Program-made: the position numbers and the translations under genes | Notes under the pieces: generated by a model | What the model was told of the DNA's origin: nothing | The model's input: the letters and a program-made list of their open reading frames with translations, nothing else | Database searches by the model: none | Shown: positions 15,850-23,405 of the stretch, one piece after another | Layout of the letters: each line of letters starts with the position of its first letter | Numbering within the stretch: position 1 is the first letter of the stretch | Assembly: GCA_003151435.1 (NCBI GenBank) | Contig: PLXP01000115.1 | Coordinates: 1-35,078, forward strand | Length of the DNA stretch: 35,078 nucleotides | Direction of reading: 5' to 3' | Origin: Acidobacteriaceae bacterium | GTDB lineage: Bacteria; Acidobacteriota; Terriglobia; Terriglobales; Acidobacteriaceae

Positions 15850-17354
15850 AGCGCTCACGACATTGGATTGCCGCATGCGTGCTGGCCCAGCTTGCGCCAC
15901 TTCTCCTTGGCCAGACTGCAGTCCAGGCGGATGCCGCCAGTTCGCAGGAAGATGCGCGTTATCGCCAGATAGATGAGCGGCTGAATGACCTTACCAGTGA
16001 ACTGGAGCGTACGCGCGGCGAACTGACCGCGGCGGTGGATGAGATTCACCAGCTGCGTGCCGAGCTTGAGCGGACCAAAGCCGCCAGCGCGCCCGATGCA
16101 TCTGCCGAAATCGCCGCCGTGAAACTATCCGAGGAAGTGGCGCGGATTCGAGAAGACCAGGACGCCATTCAGGAACAGGTGAAGGTGCACGAGCAGGACA
16201 AGGTGGAAACGCTCTCGCGCTACCGCCTCTGGATCAACGGGCTCATTCTCTTCAACGCGTTCGCGAATCGCGGCACGGTCGATATTCCTGACCTCGCCAA
16301 TATCGCGTTGCCTGTCACAAGCCAAGCCGAAGACAGTGCCGTCGGAGCAAGCGTCAGGCAAACCATCCTGGGCGTGAATGCAAACGGGCCGCACCTGTTT
16401 GGCGCGCAGTCTTCCGCCGATCTGAATATGGATTTCTTCTCCAGTGAAGACGCGGGAAGCTACCCGGCCGCTTCAGGCAGCGCGCGAATCCACACCGCTC
16501 ATTTCAAGCTGGAATGGCCACACGATCTGATCGAAGTGGGATTTACCGAGCCGCTTATTTCGCCCCTTTCTCCCACCTCCTACGCCAGCGTTGCGCAGCC
16601 TCCAATGTCATGGGCGGGAAACCTTTCCGCGTGGGCTCCTCAGATAAAGTTCGAGCACCGGCTGCAGCTGAGCGACACCAATTCCATGGCGCTTGAAGCC
16701 GGCCTGTGGGACGCGGGTTACGGCGGCACAAACCTGTACAACTATCTGCCGCTTCCATCTGACTATGAGAGCGAGAAATGGCCGGCTGTGGAATCGCACA
16801 TCTCATGGAGGGCGGGCGCCGATTCGCGATTTCAAATTGGCCTTGGCGGATACCGTGGCGCGCTGAAGACGAAATTTGGAAGGACCATTCCGTCGTGGGC
16901 CTTGAGCACCGATCTTTCGCTGCGGCTGCTGTCCAAGATATTGATCGCTGGCGAGTTCTATCGCGGCTCATCGCTGGCCGGGCTCGGCGGCGGCAGTCAC
17001 AAGGACATTCTCATTGGAACCGATCCTTCGACGGGGGCCATACGGAGCATCGGCTTGAATGCCGCCGGCGGATGGACTCAATTGAAACTGAACTTTTCGC
17101 CGGTTGTTGAGTTTAACGCCGCCTATGGCCAGGATGGTGGCTACGGGAGCGATTTTCGCAGTCTCGAACTTACCGGCACGAGCAATCCAATCAGCACTCT
17201 CACGCGCAATCAAATGGTCACAGGCAATTTCATCCTGCGCCCCAAGACGTATCTCGTCCTGTCGCCGGAGTATCGGCGAATCCTAAGCGGCCAGTTATCG
17301 GGTACATCGAATGTTGCGAACCTCTTCACCATTTCGGCAGGCTATATCTTCTAG
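15846..17354 (+). CDS. Coiled-coil outer-membrane porin-like protein (DcaP-like layout)
   Basis: This encodes 502 residues. A signal peptide (about 1-23) is followed by a coiled coil (about 35-115; QIDERLNDLTSELERTRGEL, ELERTKA, VARIREDQDAIQEQVKVHEQD). From about 120 to the end it reads as a beta-barrel of alternating strands (YRLWINGLILFNAFANR, SADLNMDFF, HTAHFKLEWPHDLIEVGF, FTISAGYIF) and ends in Phe, as outer-membrane barrels do. The layout resembles DcaP-type trimeric porins with an N-terminal periplasmic coiled coil; I cannot prove homology by eye. The start codon overlaps the kinase stop. Inferred role: an outer-membrane channel for a solute sensed by the adjacent two-component system. 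The tail overlaps the cupredoxin start by 44 nt. Confidence 0.75.
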   Translation: MKRSRHWIAACVLAQLAPLLLGQTAVQADAASSQEDARYRQIDERLNDLTSELERTRGELTAAVDEIHQLRAELERTKAASAPDASAEIAAVKLSEEVARIREDQDAIQEQVKVHEQDKVETLSRYRLWINGLILFNAFANRGTVDIPDLANIALPVTSQAEDSAVGASVRQTILGVNANGPHLFGAQSSADLNMDFFSSEDAGSYPAASGSARIHTAHFKLEWPHDLIEVGFTEPLISPLSPTSYASVAQPPMSWAGNLSAWAPQIKFEHRLQLSDTNSMALEAGLWDAGYGGTNLYNYLPLPSDYESEKWPAVESHISWRAGADSRFQIGLGGYRGALKTKFGRTIPSWALSTDLSLRLLSKILIAGEFYRGSSLAGLGGGSHKDILIGTDPSTGAIRSIGLNAAGGWTQLKLNFSPVVEFNAAYGQDGGYGSDFRSLELTGTSNPISTLTRNQMVTGNFILRPKTYLVLSPEYRRILSGQLSGTSNVANLFTISAGYIF

Positions 17355-18084
17355 GTGCCTGCCACGCGGACTTTGGCCCGGCTGGCTGCTATGCTGCGGG
17401 CTGGCGTTTTACCTCAATCCGGGCATGATCCTGGCACAGGGTGCGGACGTGTCAGTGCGCCTGACCGTTGATGCATCGCCGCGCCATGCGCCCCCCCCAG
17501 AAGGCGCGGCCTGGCTGGTGCCGCAAGGACCTGCGCCGCAACGTGCGGATGGGAAGGCTGCGGACAAGCTGCCCCAGAACTATCAGCTTCTACAAAAAGG
17601 CAAGGAATTCCATCCGCATTTGCTGGTGGTTCCGGTGGGAAGCAGCATCGACTTTCCAAACATGGACCCTTTCTTCCATAACGTCTTCTCGCTCTTTGAA
17701 GGCAAGCGCTTCGATCTTGGACTTTACGAAGCCGGCTCACGACGCACGGTTCGTTTCGATCGCGAGGGTGTCTCCTACATCTTCTGCAACATCCATCCGG
17801 AAATGGGGGCTGTGATCATCTCGCTGCGTACGCCGAACTTCGCCATGTTTGGCAAGGATCGCACCGCGGTGATACACGATGTTCCCGATGGCGAATACGT
17901 TTTGAAGGTGTGGAGCGAAGACGCAACCGCTGAGAGTTTACGTGCCGCTGAACGCCCCATCGAAGTCAAAGCGGGCAAGGTGGAGAATTACTCCGTACGT
18001 TTGACAGCGCGAGCAACGAGCACCGCGACCCACAAGAACGAGTTTGGAGAAGACTATCCGCCGCAGCCTGCGCGGACTTACTAA
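17311..18084 (+). CDS. Exported cupredoxin (plastocyanin-like) domain protein
   Basis: This encodes 257 residues. ATG at 17311 is the only usable start before the signal peptide (about 20-43; GWLLCCGLAFYLNPGMILAQG), which forces a 44-nt overlap with the porin gene. The cupredoxin fold spans about 85-172, with complete type-1 copper ligands: His123 in FFHNVFS, then Cys159, His162 and Met165 in FCNIHPEM. A beta domain follows at about 175-232 (IHDVPDGEYVLKVWSED), resembling carboxypeptidase-regulatory-like folds. Such proteins bind copper and may carry electrons in the periplasm; the partner is unknown. A run of eight C at 17491-17498 lies in the coding region and would be prone to slippage. 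Last gene of the regulator/kinase/porin operon. Confidence 0.88.
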   Translation: MLRTSSPFRQAISSRCLPRGLWPGWLLCCGLAFYLNPGMILAQGADVSVRLTVDASPRHAPPPEGAAWLVPQGPAPQRADGKAADKLPQNYQLLQKGKEFHPHLLVVPVGSSIDFPNMDPFFHNVFSLFEGKRFDLGLYEAGSRRTVRFDREGVSYIFCNIHPEMGAVIISLRTPNFAMFGKDRTAVIHDVPDGEYVLKVWSEDATAESLRAAERPIEVKAGKVENYSVRLTARATSTATHKNEFGEDYPPQPARTY

Positions 18085-18131
18085 GTCCGCATGGCAACGC
18101 GGGGAATCGCAATCCGATTCTCCGCGTTGCC
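18072..18131. terminator. Two consecutive hairpins between convergent genes
   Basis: The first is a perfect 19-nt palindrome, GCGGACTTA-C-TAAGTCCGC at 18072-18090, that includes the cupredoxin stop codon. The second has 17-bp arms at 18093-18109 and 18115-18131 with one G-T pair and a 5-nt loop. They sit between the stop at 18084 and the convergent stop at 18145. No T-tract follows, so they may end transcription with factor help or block opposing transcripts. Confidence 0.55.
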
Positions 18132-18144
18132 GGCGCACCACCGA

Positions 18145-19791
18145 TCAATGCACCGTCAGGGTAATCACGGTGCTCTTGGAGATGGCGCCGGAAGTGGCCG
18201 TGACAGTTACCTGCGATGTTCCGCCGGGGGTGGGAGTTGGCATTGGAGTGGCACTGCTGGACGAGCCACCGCAGCCGGCCACACCCACCGCGACGGCGGC
18301 TGCCACGAGCGCAACGGGAAGCAGGGCCAGAAACTTGCGCCTCTGCTTGAATGCGCCAAACAACAGCAACGCAGCAAGCGGCGTGAGGGCCGCCGCGGCA
18401 ATTCCAGCACCGCTTTGCTTACGCGGCGGTGTCTGCCTGGCTATATAGCCGCCCGGTGGAGGATACGTGACGCTTGTGGCAATGGTCATCGTTGTTTGTG
18501 CGCTTGCTGTTCCTGTAACGTTGAGCGAGGATGGCGAGAACGTGCATGCGGCCCCGGCCGGCAGCCCCGAGCAGGCAAAGCTAACCGTCCCGGTGAAGCC
18601 GCTGCTTGGCGCCAGGCTCACCGTGGCCGAGGTGCTCCCTCCTGAAGCTACGGTCAGGGTGCCGGTGGATGCGCTCAGAGCGAATGTGCCAGAGCCTGGA
18701 TTGGCCGCAACGGACGCGATGGAAGCGAACAGGCCGTCCCTTTCCTGGTTCAAGCCGGCGGCAAAGTACAGCGTGTTGGGGTCGCCCACAGCAGGGCTGG
18801 CCTGGCCGAAGACGATCTCCCAGAGCCCCGGATTGGCGATCACGTTGCCTGTGGCATTGGCCAACTGGCCCAGATACGCATAGCTTGTCGGGTCATACAC
18901 GTTGATAACTCCGTCGCCGAAGTTACCCACCAGCAAGTCGCCGCCGTAGATGCCGAATCCGGCCGGCGCAAGCGCCATGCCCCAAGGAGCGTTCAGATTG
19001 CCGCCGGTGATAGCCCGGGCTACAAGAGAGCCATTCAGGTCATAGGCGTCCACAATTCCGGTCCCTGCCCCGAGTGTCTCCGTATAGGTGGTCGTATCGC
19101 GCAGCATATATGTTACGTACACCTTTGTGCCGATGGTGTGAACGGCGTAGGGCGCGTAACCGGCCGGAAGGTTTGGATCGGTGAAGGAGCCGGTAAGGTT
19201 GGCCACGTGGAAGGCGGTGTCGTAAACCTCAACCTTCGCTCCGGCGCCGAAGTTCGTCGCCAACAGAAAGGTCCCGGTGGCGTTGGTGACCTGGGCAATG
19301 TCGGTGTAAACCGCGTGGCCTGCGGCGTTGTTGACAGCGATATCGGCAATGTTGCCGGTGCCAGAAAGGCTCACGTCCCAGCCGGAGATCGTTCCGTCGA
19401 GCGAACAAAACAGGAACAACGCCGGGTGGCCATCAGAAAGCATGAAACTCCCGGCCGGTACGCCGGTAATTACAACGGTGCCTGTCGGCGAGCCTGTGCC
19501 CGCCCCCGCTGCGGAGGGAATCGTCACTTTGAATGCAACATTTCCCGCCGCGTCATTTACGTAGTCGAAGCCGCTGACATTGGTGTTGATCCAAAAATCC
19601 TGACCGATCGAGATGCCCCAGGGATCAACAAAACTCGGGTCAGTTACCAAGGCGGGGACCGCCCCGTCGGAGATGATGTTGGTCTGTTTGTATGTTGTGG
19701 GCTGCTGTGCGCATGCCAGGGACGCGGCTGCAAGAAGCAACGCCAGTAACACACTCTTCTTCCCGCCCATCGGCAGTTTGAGGTGGTTCAT
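18145..19791 (-). CDS. TIGR03118-family surface protein with Ig-like domain and C-terminal anchor
   Basis: This encodes 548 residues from ATG at 19791 with AAGGCGG upstream. A signal peptide covers about 10-29 (SVLLALLLAAASLACAQQ). Residues 30-380 match the TIGR03118 pattern: YKQTNIISDG, DPSFVDPWGIS, SPTGTVVITG, FLFCSLDGTISGWD, PYAVHTIGTKVYVTYM, GGNLNAPWGMALAP, GGDLLVGNFGDGVINVYD, LWEIVFG and LYFAAGLNQERDGLF. An Ig-like beta domain follows (about 384-450; GFTGTVSFACSGLPAGAAC). Next come a hydrophobic segment (GIAAAALTPLAALLLFGAF), a basic stop, a second hydrophobic run and a Ser/Pro/Thr linker. The whole suggests a surface-exposed propeller anchored near its C-terminus. Its paralogue at 20187 lacks the Ig-like domain and anchor. 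Function of the family is unknown. Confidence 0.85.
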   Translation of the reverse strand: MNHLKLPMGGKKSVLLALLLAAASLACAQQPTTYKQTNIISDGAVPALVTDPSFVDPWGISIGQDFWINTNVSGFDYVNDAAGNVAFKVTIPSAAGAGTGSPTGTVVITGVPAGSFMLSDGHPALFLFCSLDGTISGWDVSLSGTGNIADIAVNNAAGHAVYTDIAQVTNATGTFLLATNFGAGAKVEVYDTAFHVANLTGSFTDPNLPAGYAPYAVHTIGTKVYVTYMLRDTTTYTETLGAGTGIVDAYDLNGSLVARAITGGNLNAPWGMALAPAGFGIYGGDLLVGNFGDGVINVYDPTSYAYLGQLANATGNVIANPGLWEIVFGQASPAVGDPNTLYFAAGLNQERDGLFASIASVAANPGSGTFALSASTGTLTVASGGSTSATVSLAPSSGFTGTVSFACSGLPAGAACTFSPSSLNVTGTASAQTTMTIATSVTYPPPGGYIARQTPPRKQSGAGIAAAALTPLAALLLFGAFKQRRKFLALLPVALVAAAVAVGVAGCGGSSSSATPMPTPTPGGTSQVTVTATSGAISKSTVITLTVH

Positions 19792-20186
19792 TGTCCGCCT
19801 TCTCTTCTGCTCTCACCAGCGCATGGGCTGCAAGAGCCGCACCGGTTGGGTTTGATTCCGGTACAAGGTCGAGCGTAGAGAAGCGGACAAATCGAGTTGT
19901 TAGTGTCGTGTCATTTTATCGCCTTAATTCCTCCAACGGTCCGAAGCAATCTATTCATCTCAAGCCGCAGAAGGAAGACCTTTCGGCGCGAATTCTCTCA
20001 CCGCACCATGTTTGCTTTAAAGTGCTGTCCACTTACCGTCGCAATCAAATTACTCCGTCGAGACAATTCAATGACAAAGGTTCAATGACGCGCAATCTAT
20101 GTTTGGTTGGGCGCAGGAACGGCGAGCATTCTGTTTCGGCGGGCCGAACCGGTCAGAGCGGATCTCAACAGAGGTGAAGGAGTCAA
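19792..20186. promoter_or_regulatory. Shared control region of two divergent TIGR03118 paralogues
   Basis: This 395-nt gap separates the two divergent genes and must hold both promoters. A direct repeat TTCAATGAC occurs at 20067-20075 and 20081-20089 with a 14-nt period, about 100 nt upstream of the plus-strand gene, and could be an operator. I see no confident -10/-35 pair. GGTGAAGGAG immediately before 20187 is the ribosome-binding site for the plus-strand gene. No gene is visible inside. Confidence 0.4.
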
Positions 20187-21305
20187 ATGGTCAACATCGG
20201 AAAACGTGTCTTGGCACGAGGCTTGAGCATTGCCTCGGTCGGCCTGTTCTCACTTTCAACCGCGCTAACTGCGCAGCCTCAACACTACACGCAAACCAAC
20301 CTCGTTTCGGATACTCCCGGAATGGCGGCGGCGACGGATCCGAACCTCGTGAATCCCTGGGGTTTGTCTCGGAGTTCCGGCAGCCCCTGGTGGATATCAG
20401 ATAACGGCCCCGGCCTCACGACACTTTACAGCGGCGCGGGCGCGACCATCCCGCTCGTGGTTACGATCCCTCCGGCAGATAGCAGCAGCGGCGCGGGCGG
20501 AACGCCGACAGGACAGATTTTCAACGGTACTTCGGATTTCCAGCTTGCCCCGGGGCTTCCCGCGCGATTCATCTTCGTCACTGAAGACGGCACCGTCTCG
20601 GGCTGGAATCCCGGTGTGAACGCGGCCTCAGCAGTCATAAAAGTGAACACAAAGAGCGCGTCAGTGTTTAAAGGCGTCGCCGTGGCCACTGTCGTCGACC
20701 AAAGGGTGGGAGCCCTCAACTTTCTCTATGTTGCCGACTTCCGCAAAGGGCACGTCAACGTCTATGACGCGAGCTTTCATCGCATTTCGTTAGGAGAGGA
20801 TGCTTTCCAGGATGATCGAATCCCCAGTGGCTTTGCTCCCTTCAACGTTCAAAACATCGGCGGAAACATCTTTGTCGCATTTGCCGAACAAGACAGCGCA
20901 AAGCACGATGAAGTGGACGGCGCGGGCCTGGGATACGTTGATGTTTTTTCACCTACCGGCAGCCTGTTGCGCAGACTGCAATCGGGCAAATGGTTCAATG
21001 CGCCATGGGGCATCGCCCAGGCGTCAGGTGACTTTGGCGCATATAGCCACGACATTCTTGTTGGACAGTTCGGCAGCGGCGAGATCCTTGCATTCGACCC
21101 TGTAACTGGTCGCTACAAGGGCAACCTGGTTGATGCGACCAATGCGCCGATTGCCATAGAAGGGCTTTGGGGGCTGGCCTTTGGTAGCGGGACTGGCTCG
21201 GGTCCGGCCAACTCCTTGTACTTTACTGCCGGCCCTGGAGGCGAACAACATGGCCTCTTTGGCACCATCACGGCGGTGGAGAACCAGTTGGGCGGCGACC
21301 GCTAG
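20187..21305 (+). CDS. TIGR03118-family secreted protein (short paralogue)
   Basis: This encodes 372 residues with GGTGAAGGAG upstream and a signal peptide at about 8-30 (LSIASVGLFSLSTALTA). It carries the same ordered motifs as the 18145-19791 product: YTQTNLVSDTPG, DPNLVNPWGLS, FIFVTEDGTVSGWNP, LNFLYVADFRKGHVNVYD, PFNVQNIGGNIFVAFAEQD, NAPWGIAQASGDFGAYSHDI, GLWGLAFGSG and LYFTAGPGGEQHGLFG. The form suggests a beta-propeller. It ends soon after the last motif, without the Ig-like domain or membrane anchor of the paralogue, so it would be released to the periplasm or outside. The pair likely arose by duplication. Function unknown. Confidence 0.88.
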   Translation: MVNIGKRVLARGLSIASVGLFSLSTALTAQPQHYTQTNLVSDTPGMAAATDPNLVNPWGLSRSSGSPWWISDNGPGLTTLYSGAGATIPLVVTIPPADSSSGAGGTPTGQIFNGTSDFQLAPGLPARFIFVTEDGTVSGWNPGVNAASAVIKVNTKSASVFKGVAVATVVDQRVGALNFLYVADFRKGHVNVYDASFHRISLGEDAFQDDRIPSGFAPFNVQNIGGNIFVAFAEQDSAKHDEVDGAGLGYVDVFSPTGSLLRRLQSGKWFNAPWGIAQASGDFGAYSHDILVGQFGSGEILAFDPVTGRYKGNLVDATNAPIAIEGLWGLAFGSGTGSGPANSLYFTAGPGGEQHGLFGTITAVENQLGGDR

Positions 21306-21484
21306 GAGACGATTACCCTGGGGAAACAGCCTTCCACTCAGCAACGCGGCTATGCTGCGTCGGATTCCGGGGCTTCGCCTTGAGATGAAAAAGCGGCGCA
21401 AGAGATGAAAGAGCAAGATGCGCAAGCCCCGTCCGATTTAAACGTCTCGGTCTCGCCGCTTGAGAATGTTCCAACCAATGCCTC

Positions 21485-21529
21485 GCACCTGCAGATCGGC
21501 AGAACATCGCAATTTGCAGGTGCCTTTTT
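21485..21529 (+). terminator. Probable intrinsic terminator
   Basis: GCACCTGCA (21485-21493) pairs perfectly with TGCAGGTGC (21515-21523), followed by CTTTTTCG with five T. The loop is long (21 nt), and the hairpin lies 180 nt after the TIGR03118 stop at 21305. It plausibly ends that transcript. Confidence 0.6.
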
Positions 21530-21653
21530 CGTTTTGCGCAATTTCAGATCGGTAGCAGCTTCATAGTCATGAGGGGGTGCAGATGAATCAGGCAAGATGT
21601 GGTGCGAGCCCGATCACATCCCGAATACAAAAAACGAGCAACGCGAGAGCATA

Positions 21654-21876
21654 ATGAAGAAGGAACTGCGCGTCGTTCAGCACCAAAGGAATGCCCTGGC
21701 GGTTTTCGGCAGCCTCGGATCGCGACATCGCTCAAGCGCAAACACTCGTGACACAACGCGGCCTTGCGGACCTACTCTGTTCCGGGTGAGCAACGGCCCA
21801 ACGACTTCAGGCGTACTTGAATAATTATTCGACTACGCTCTACAACTTGCTTGGCGCGGTCGAACCAAGCAGGTAG
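21654..21876 (+). pseudogene. Decayed reading frame, family not recognised
   Basis: Two frames join to give helix-like protein sequence. From ATG 21654 the frame reads MKKELRVVQHQRNALAVF. After about 21700 the protein-like sequence continues in the next frame: AASDRDIAQAQTLVTQRGLA, a TGA at 21787, then ATAQRLQAYLNNYSTTLYNL and LGAVEPSR before TAG at 21874. One frameshift and one nonsense codon would explain this. The heptad-like helices could be the C-terminal part of a long alpha-helical envelope protein such as a TolC relative, but I do not recognise it firmly. The rest of 21306-22090 holds no other visible gene. Confidence 0.35.
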
Positions 21877-22090
21877 ACAATGCGGCGAAATTGCCCCGCG
21901 TTTCAACGGTTGAGGCGTTCAAATTCGCGTCCGGCCTTCCTAGCACTACTTACTAGCACAACCCGCCAAAATGGCCAATAAGCGACGAATTTGGTGCAAT
22001 TTTGACCAAAACCGCCAAGGCAAAAATCGCTACATAAGTTTCATGTTTTGAGGGGATTGTATGATTTTGAAAGGCTTGAGGCGGCGTGCA

Positions 22091-22130
22091 GGCGCTGAAT
22101 CTCACGTCCTAACCCCTAGACGATAGCGCC
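22091..22130 (-). pseudogene. Miniature tRNA-Glu: 5' half with re-closed acceptor stem
   Basis: On the minus strand, the first 34 nt (22130 to 22097) are identical to the first 34 nt of the tRNA-Glu at 12494-12568, from the exact 5' end to the first anticodon base. The next six bases, AGCGCC (22096-22091), are perfectly complementary to the 5' GGCGCT, so a shortened acceptor stem closes around the D arm; TGCA follows where NCCA would stand. The anticodon 3' arm and the T arm are missing. It could be an internally deleted second tRNA-Glu gene, or an attachment-type repeat whose junction happens to match. It cannot be a working tRNA. Confidence 0.7.
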
Positions 22131-22222
22131 ACACTTTCGGGGGGCGGCCGTTTGTGGCCACTTGTTTACTCTAACAAAAAAATGCGGTTGCGCCAAAGAC
22201 CCAATATCCGTTCAACCGGCAA

Positions 22223-22498
22223 TCAGATCCCCAGCTTCCGCACCTCGTCGTTATAGTACTTGCGGTAGAGAATCTCCCACTCCTGGGAGCCTTCGAGGAT
22301 GATCTTGCGCTGGTTGGCGATCTTGAGGCGGGCAGCGGTGTCGATACCGGCCTCTTGCGTCAGTAGCGCTTCGAGGGCCTTGCGGGCTTCCTGGCGGATC
22401 GTATTGCGGTCCTCCATGAAGCCGACCTGGTCGATGTCGGCCAGAGTGTCGGCCACAGTGTGGGCCAACTTGTTGAGTTTATCGCGGCTAACCCTCAT
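22223..22498 (-). CDS. DUF507 family protein
   Basis: This encodes 91 residues. The sequence runs MRVSRDKLNKLAHTVADTLA, EDRNTIRQEARKALEALL and ends with EGSQEWEILYRKYYNDEVRK, the hallmark of DUF507, at the usual length. It is an all-helical, charged, soluble protein of unknown function. Its ATG overlaps the stop of the preceding DUF507 gene by 4 nt (22495-22498), so the two are co-translated and may form a heteromer. Last gene of the minus-strand group before the tRNA miniature. Confidence 0.9.
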   Translation of the reverse strand: MRVSRDKLNKLAHTVADTLADIDQVGFMEDRNTIRQEARKALEALLTQEAGIDTAARLKIANQRKIILEGSQEWEILYRKYYNDEVRKLGI

Positions 22499-22773
22499 AG
22501 CACCGCCTTGTATTTGCGGGCCAGCTCGCCCTTCACCTTCTTGAACATCTCGGCGTACTGCGCGCCAGACTTACGCATCTCTTCGGAGTACGCGTCGAGA
22601 ATCACGCGCACCTCGTCGTTGATGCGATCTTCAAGAGACAGTTCCTCGATGAGGCCGTTGGTCACTAGGGCCTCGGTAGCCTTCAAGTCGCTGGTGGTGA
22701 TCATTTTGGCGTCGATGAGGTGCTTGACCGTACGGCGACCCAGATAACCAATGTATTCGCGGGAGAAAATCAT
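22495..22773 (-). CDS. DUF507 family protein (second, tandem)
   Basis: This encodes 92 residues: MIFSREYIGYLGRRTVKHLI, INDEVRVILDAYSEEMRKSG and AEMFKKVKGELARKYKAVL. It is the second DUF507 type that typically precedes the one downstream. Both are helical and soluble, with no known activity. The overlap of stop and start (ATGA) with the downstream copy argues for a fixed 1:1 ratio. A 174-nt gap separates it from the ferredoxin gene on the same strand. Confidence 0.88.
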   Translation of the reverse strand: MIFSREYIGYLGRRTVKHLIDAKMITTSDLKATEALVTNGLIEELSLEDRINDEVRVILDAYSEEMRKSGAQYAEMFKKVKGELARKYKAVL

Positions 22774-22947
22774 GGACTAACTGTCAGGGTAACGCATGGG
22801 GCCGCTGGATGTACACCTCATGCGGGCGGTTTTGCCCCTAACCCTTATGGTTACCTGCTGCGCGCCTGTTCCTCTGCCGCTAAAAGCCGACCAGACCCCG
22901 ACCAACCGGTGCTCCTGATCCGCGTCGGCGCGCGAAACAACCGCCCG

Positions 22948-23298
22948 TTAGCCGCGATGTGGGCAGGTCTTGGTGTTAATGCACTCGTCGGCCAGCCGGA
23001 GCCGCTCTACGGGACGGCCGTGGACCAGGTGCTCCTCCACGATCTCCGCGGCGTCTTCAGGCCGTACACCGCCATACCACACGGCCTCGGGATAGACGAC
23101 CACCGTGGGCCCGTGCTCGCACTGGTCCAGGCAGAGAGACTTGTTGATGCGCACCTTGGAGCCCAAACCAGCGGTCTTGGTCAACTGCTGCAACTGGGTG
23201 AACAACTCGCTCTTTCCATCGGTGGTGCAGGAAGGGCGGGGCGCACCTTCGGGACGGACGTTATGGCAAACAAAGACATGGTGTTCAAAAAGGGGCAA
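22948..23298 (-). CDS. Thioredoxin-like (2Fe-2S) ferredoxin
   Basis: This encodes 116 residues from a TTG start at 23298; AGGAGG lies nine bases upstream and decides the start. Four cysteines in the thioredoxin-fold ferredoxin arrangement are present: Cys11 (HVFVCHN), Cys24 (PSCTT), Cys56 and Cys60 (SLCLDQCEHGP). They are followed by TVVVYPEAVWYGGV and a helix AAEIVEEHLVHGRPVERL, as in the Aquifex-type ferredoxins and NuoE-like proteins. It should carry one [2Fe-2S] cluster in the cytoplasm; the electron donor and acceptor are not evident. The C-terminus has one further Cys pair (ECINTKTCPHRG), probably not a ligand set. Divergent from the gene at 23406. Confidence 0.92.
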   Translation of the reverse strand: MPLFEHHVFVCHNVRPEGAPRPSCTTDGKSELFTQLQQLTKTAGLGSKVRINKSLCLDQCEHGPTVVVYPEAVWYGGVRPEDAAEIVEEHLVHGRPVERLRLADECINTKTCPHRG

Positions 23299-23405
23299 AG
23301 GATTGATCCTCCTGCCTCCAGACTAACTGCTGCGGCTCCGCCGAAAGAAGTTTCCACAATCTCCCCGCCCGACCCGCCCGCATCTGCGAAAATAGTTGCT
23401 TGACT

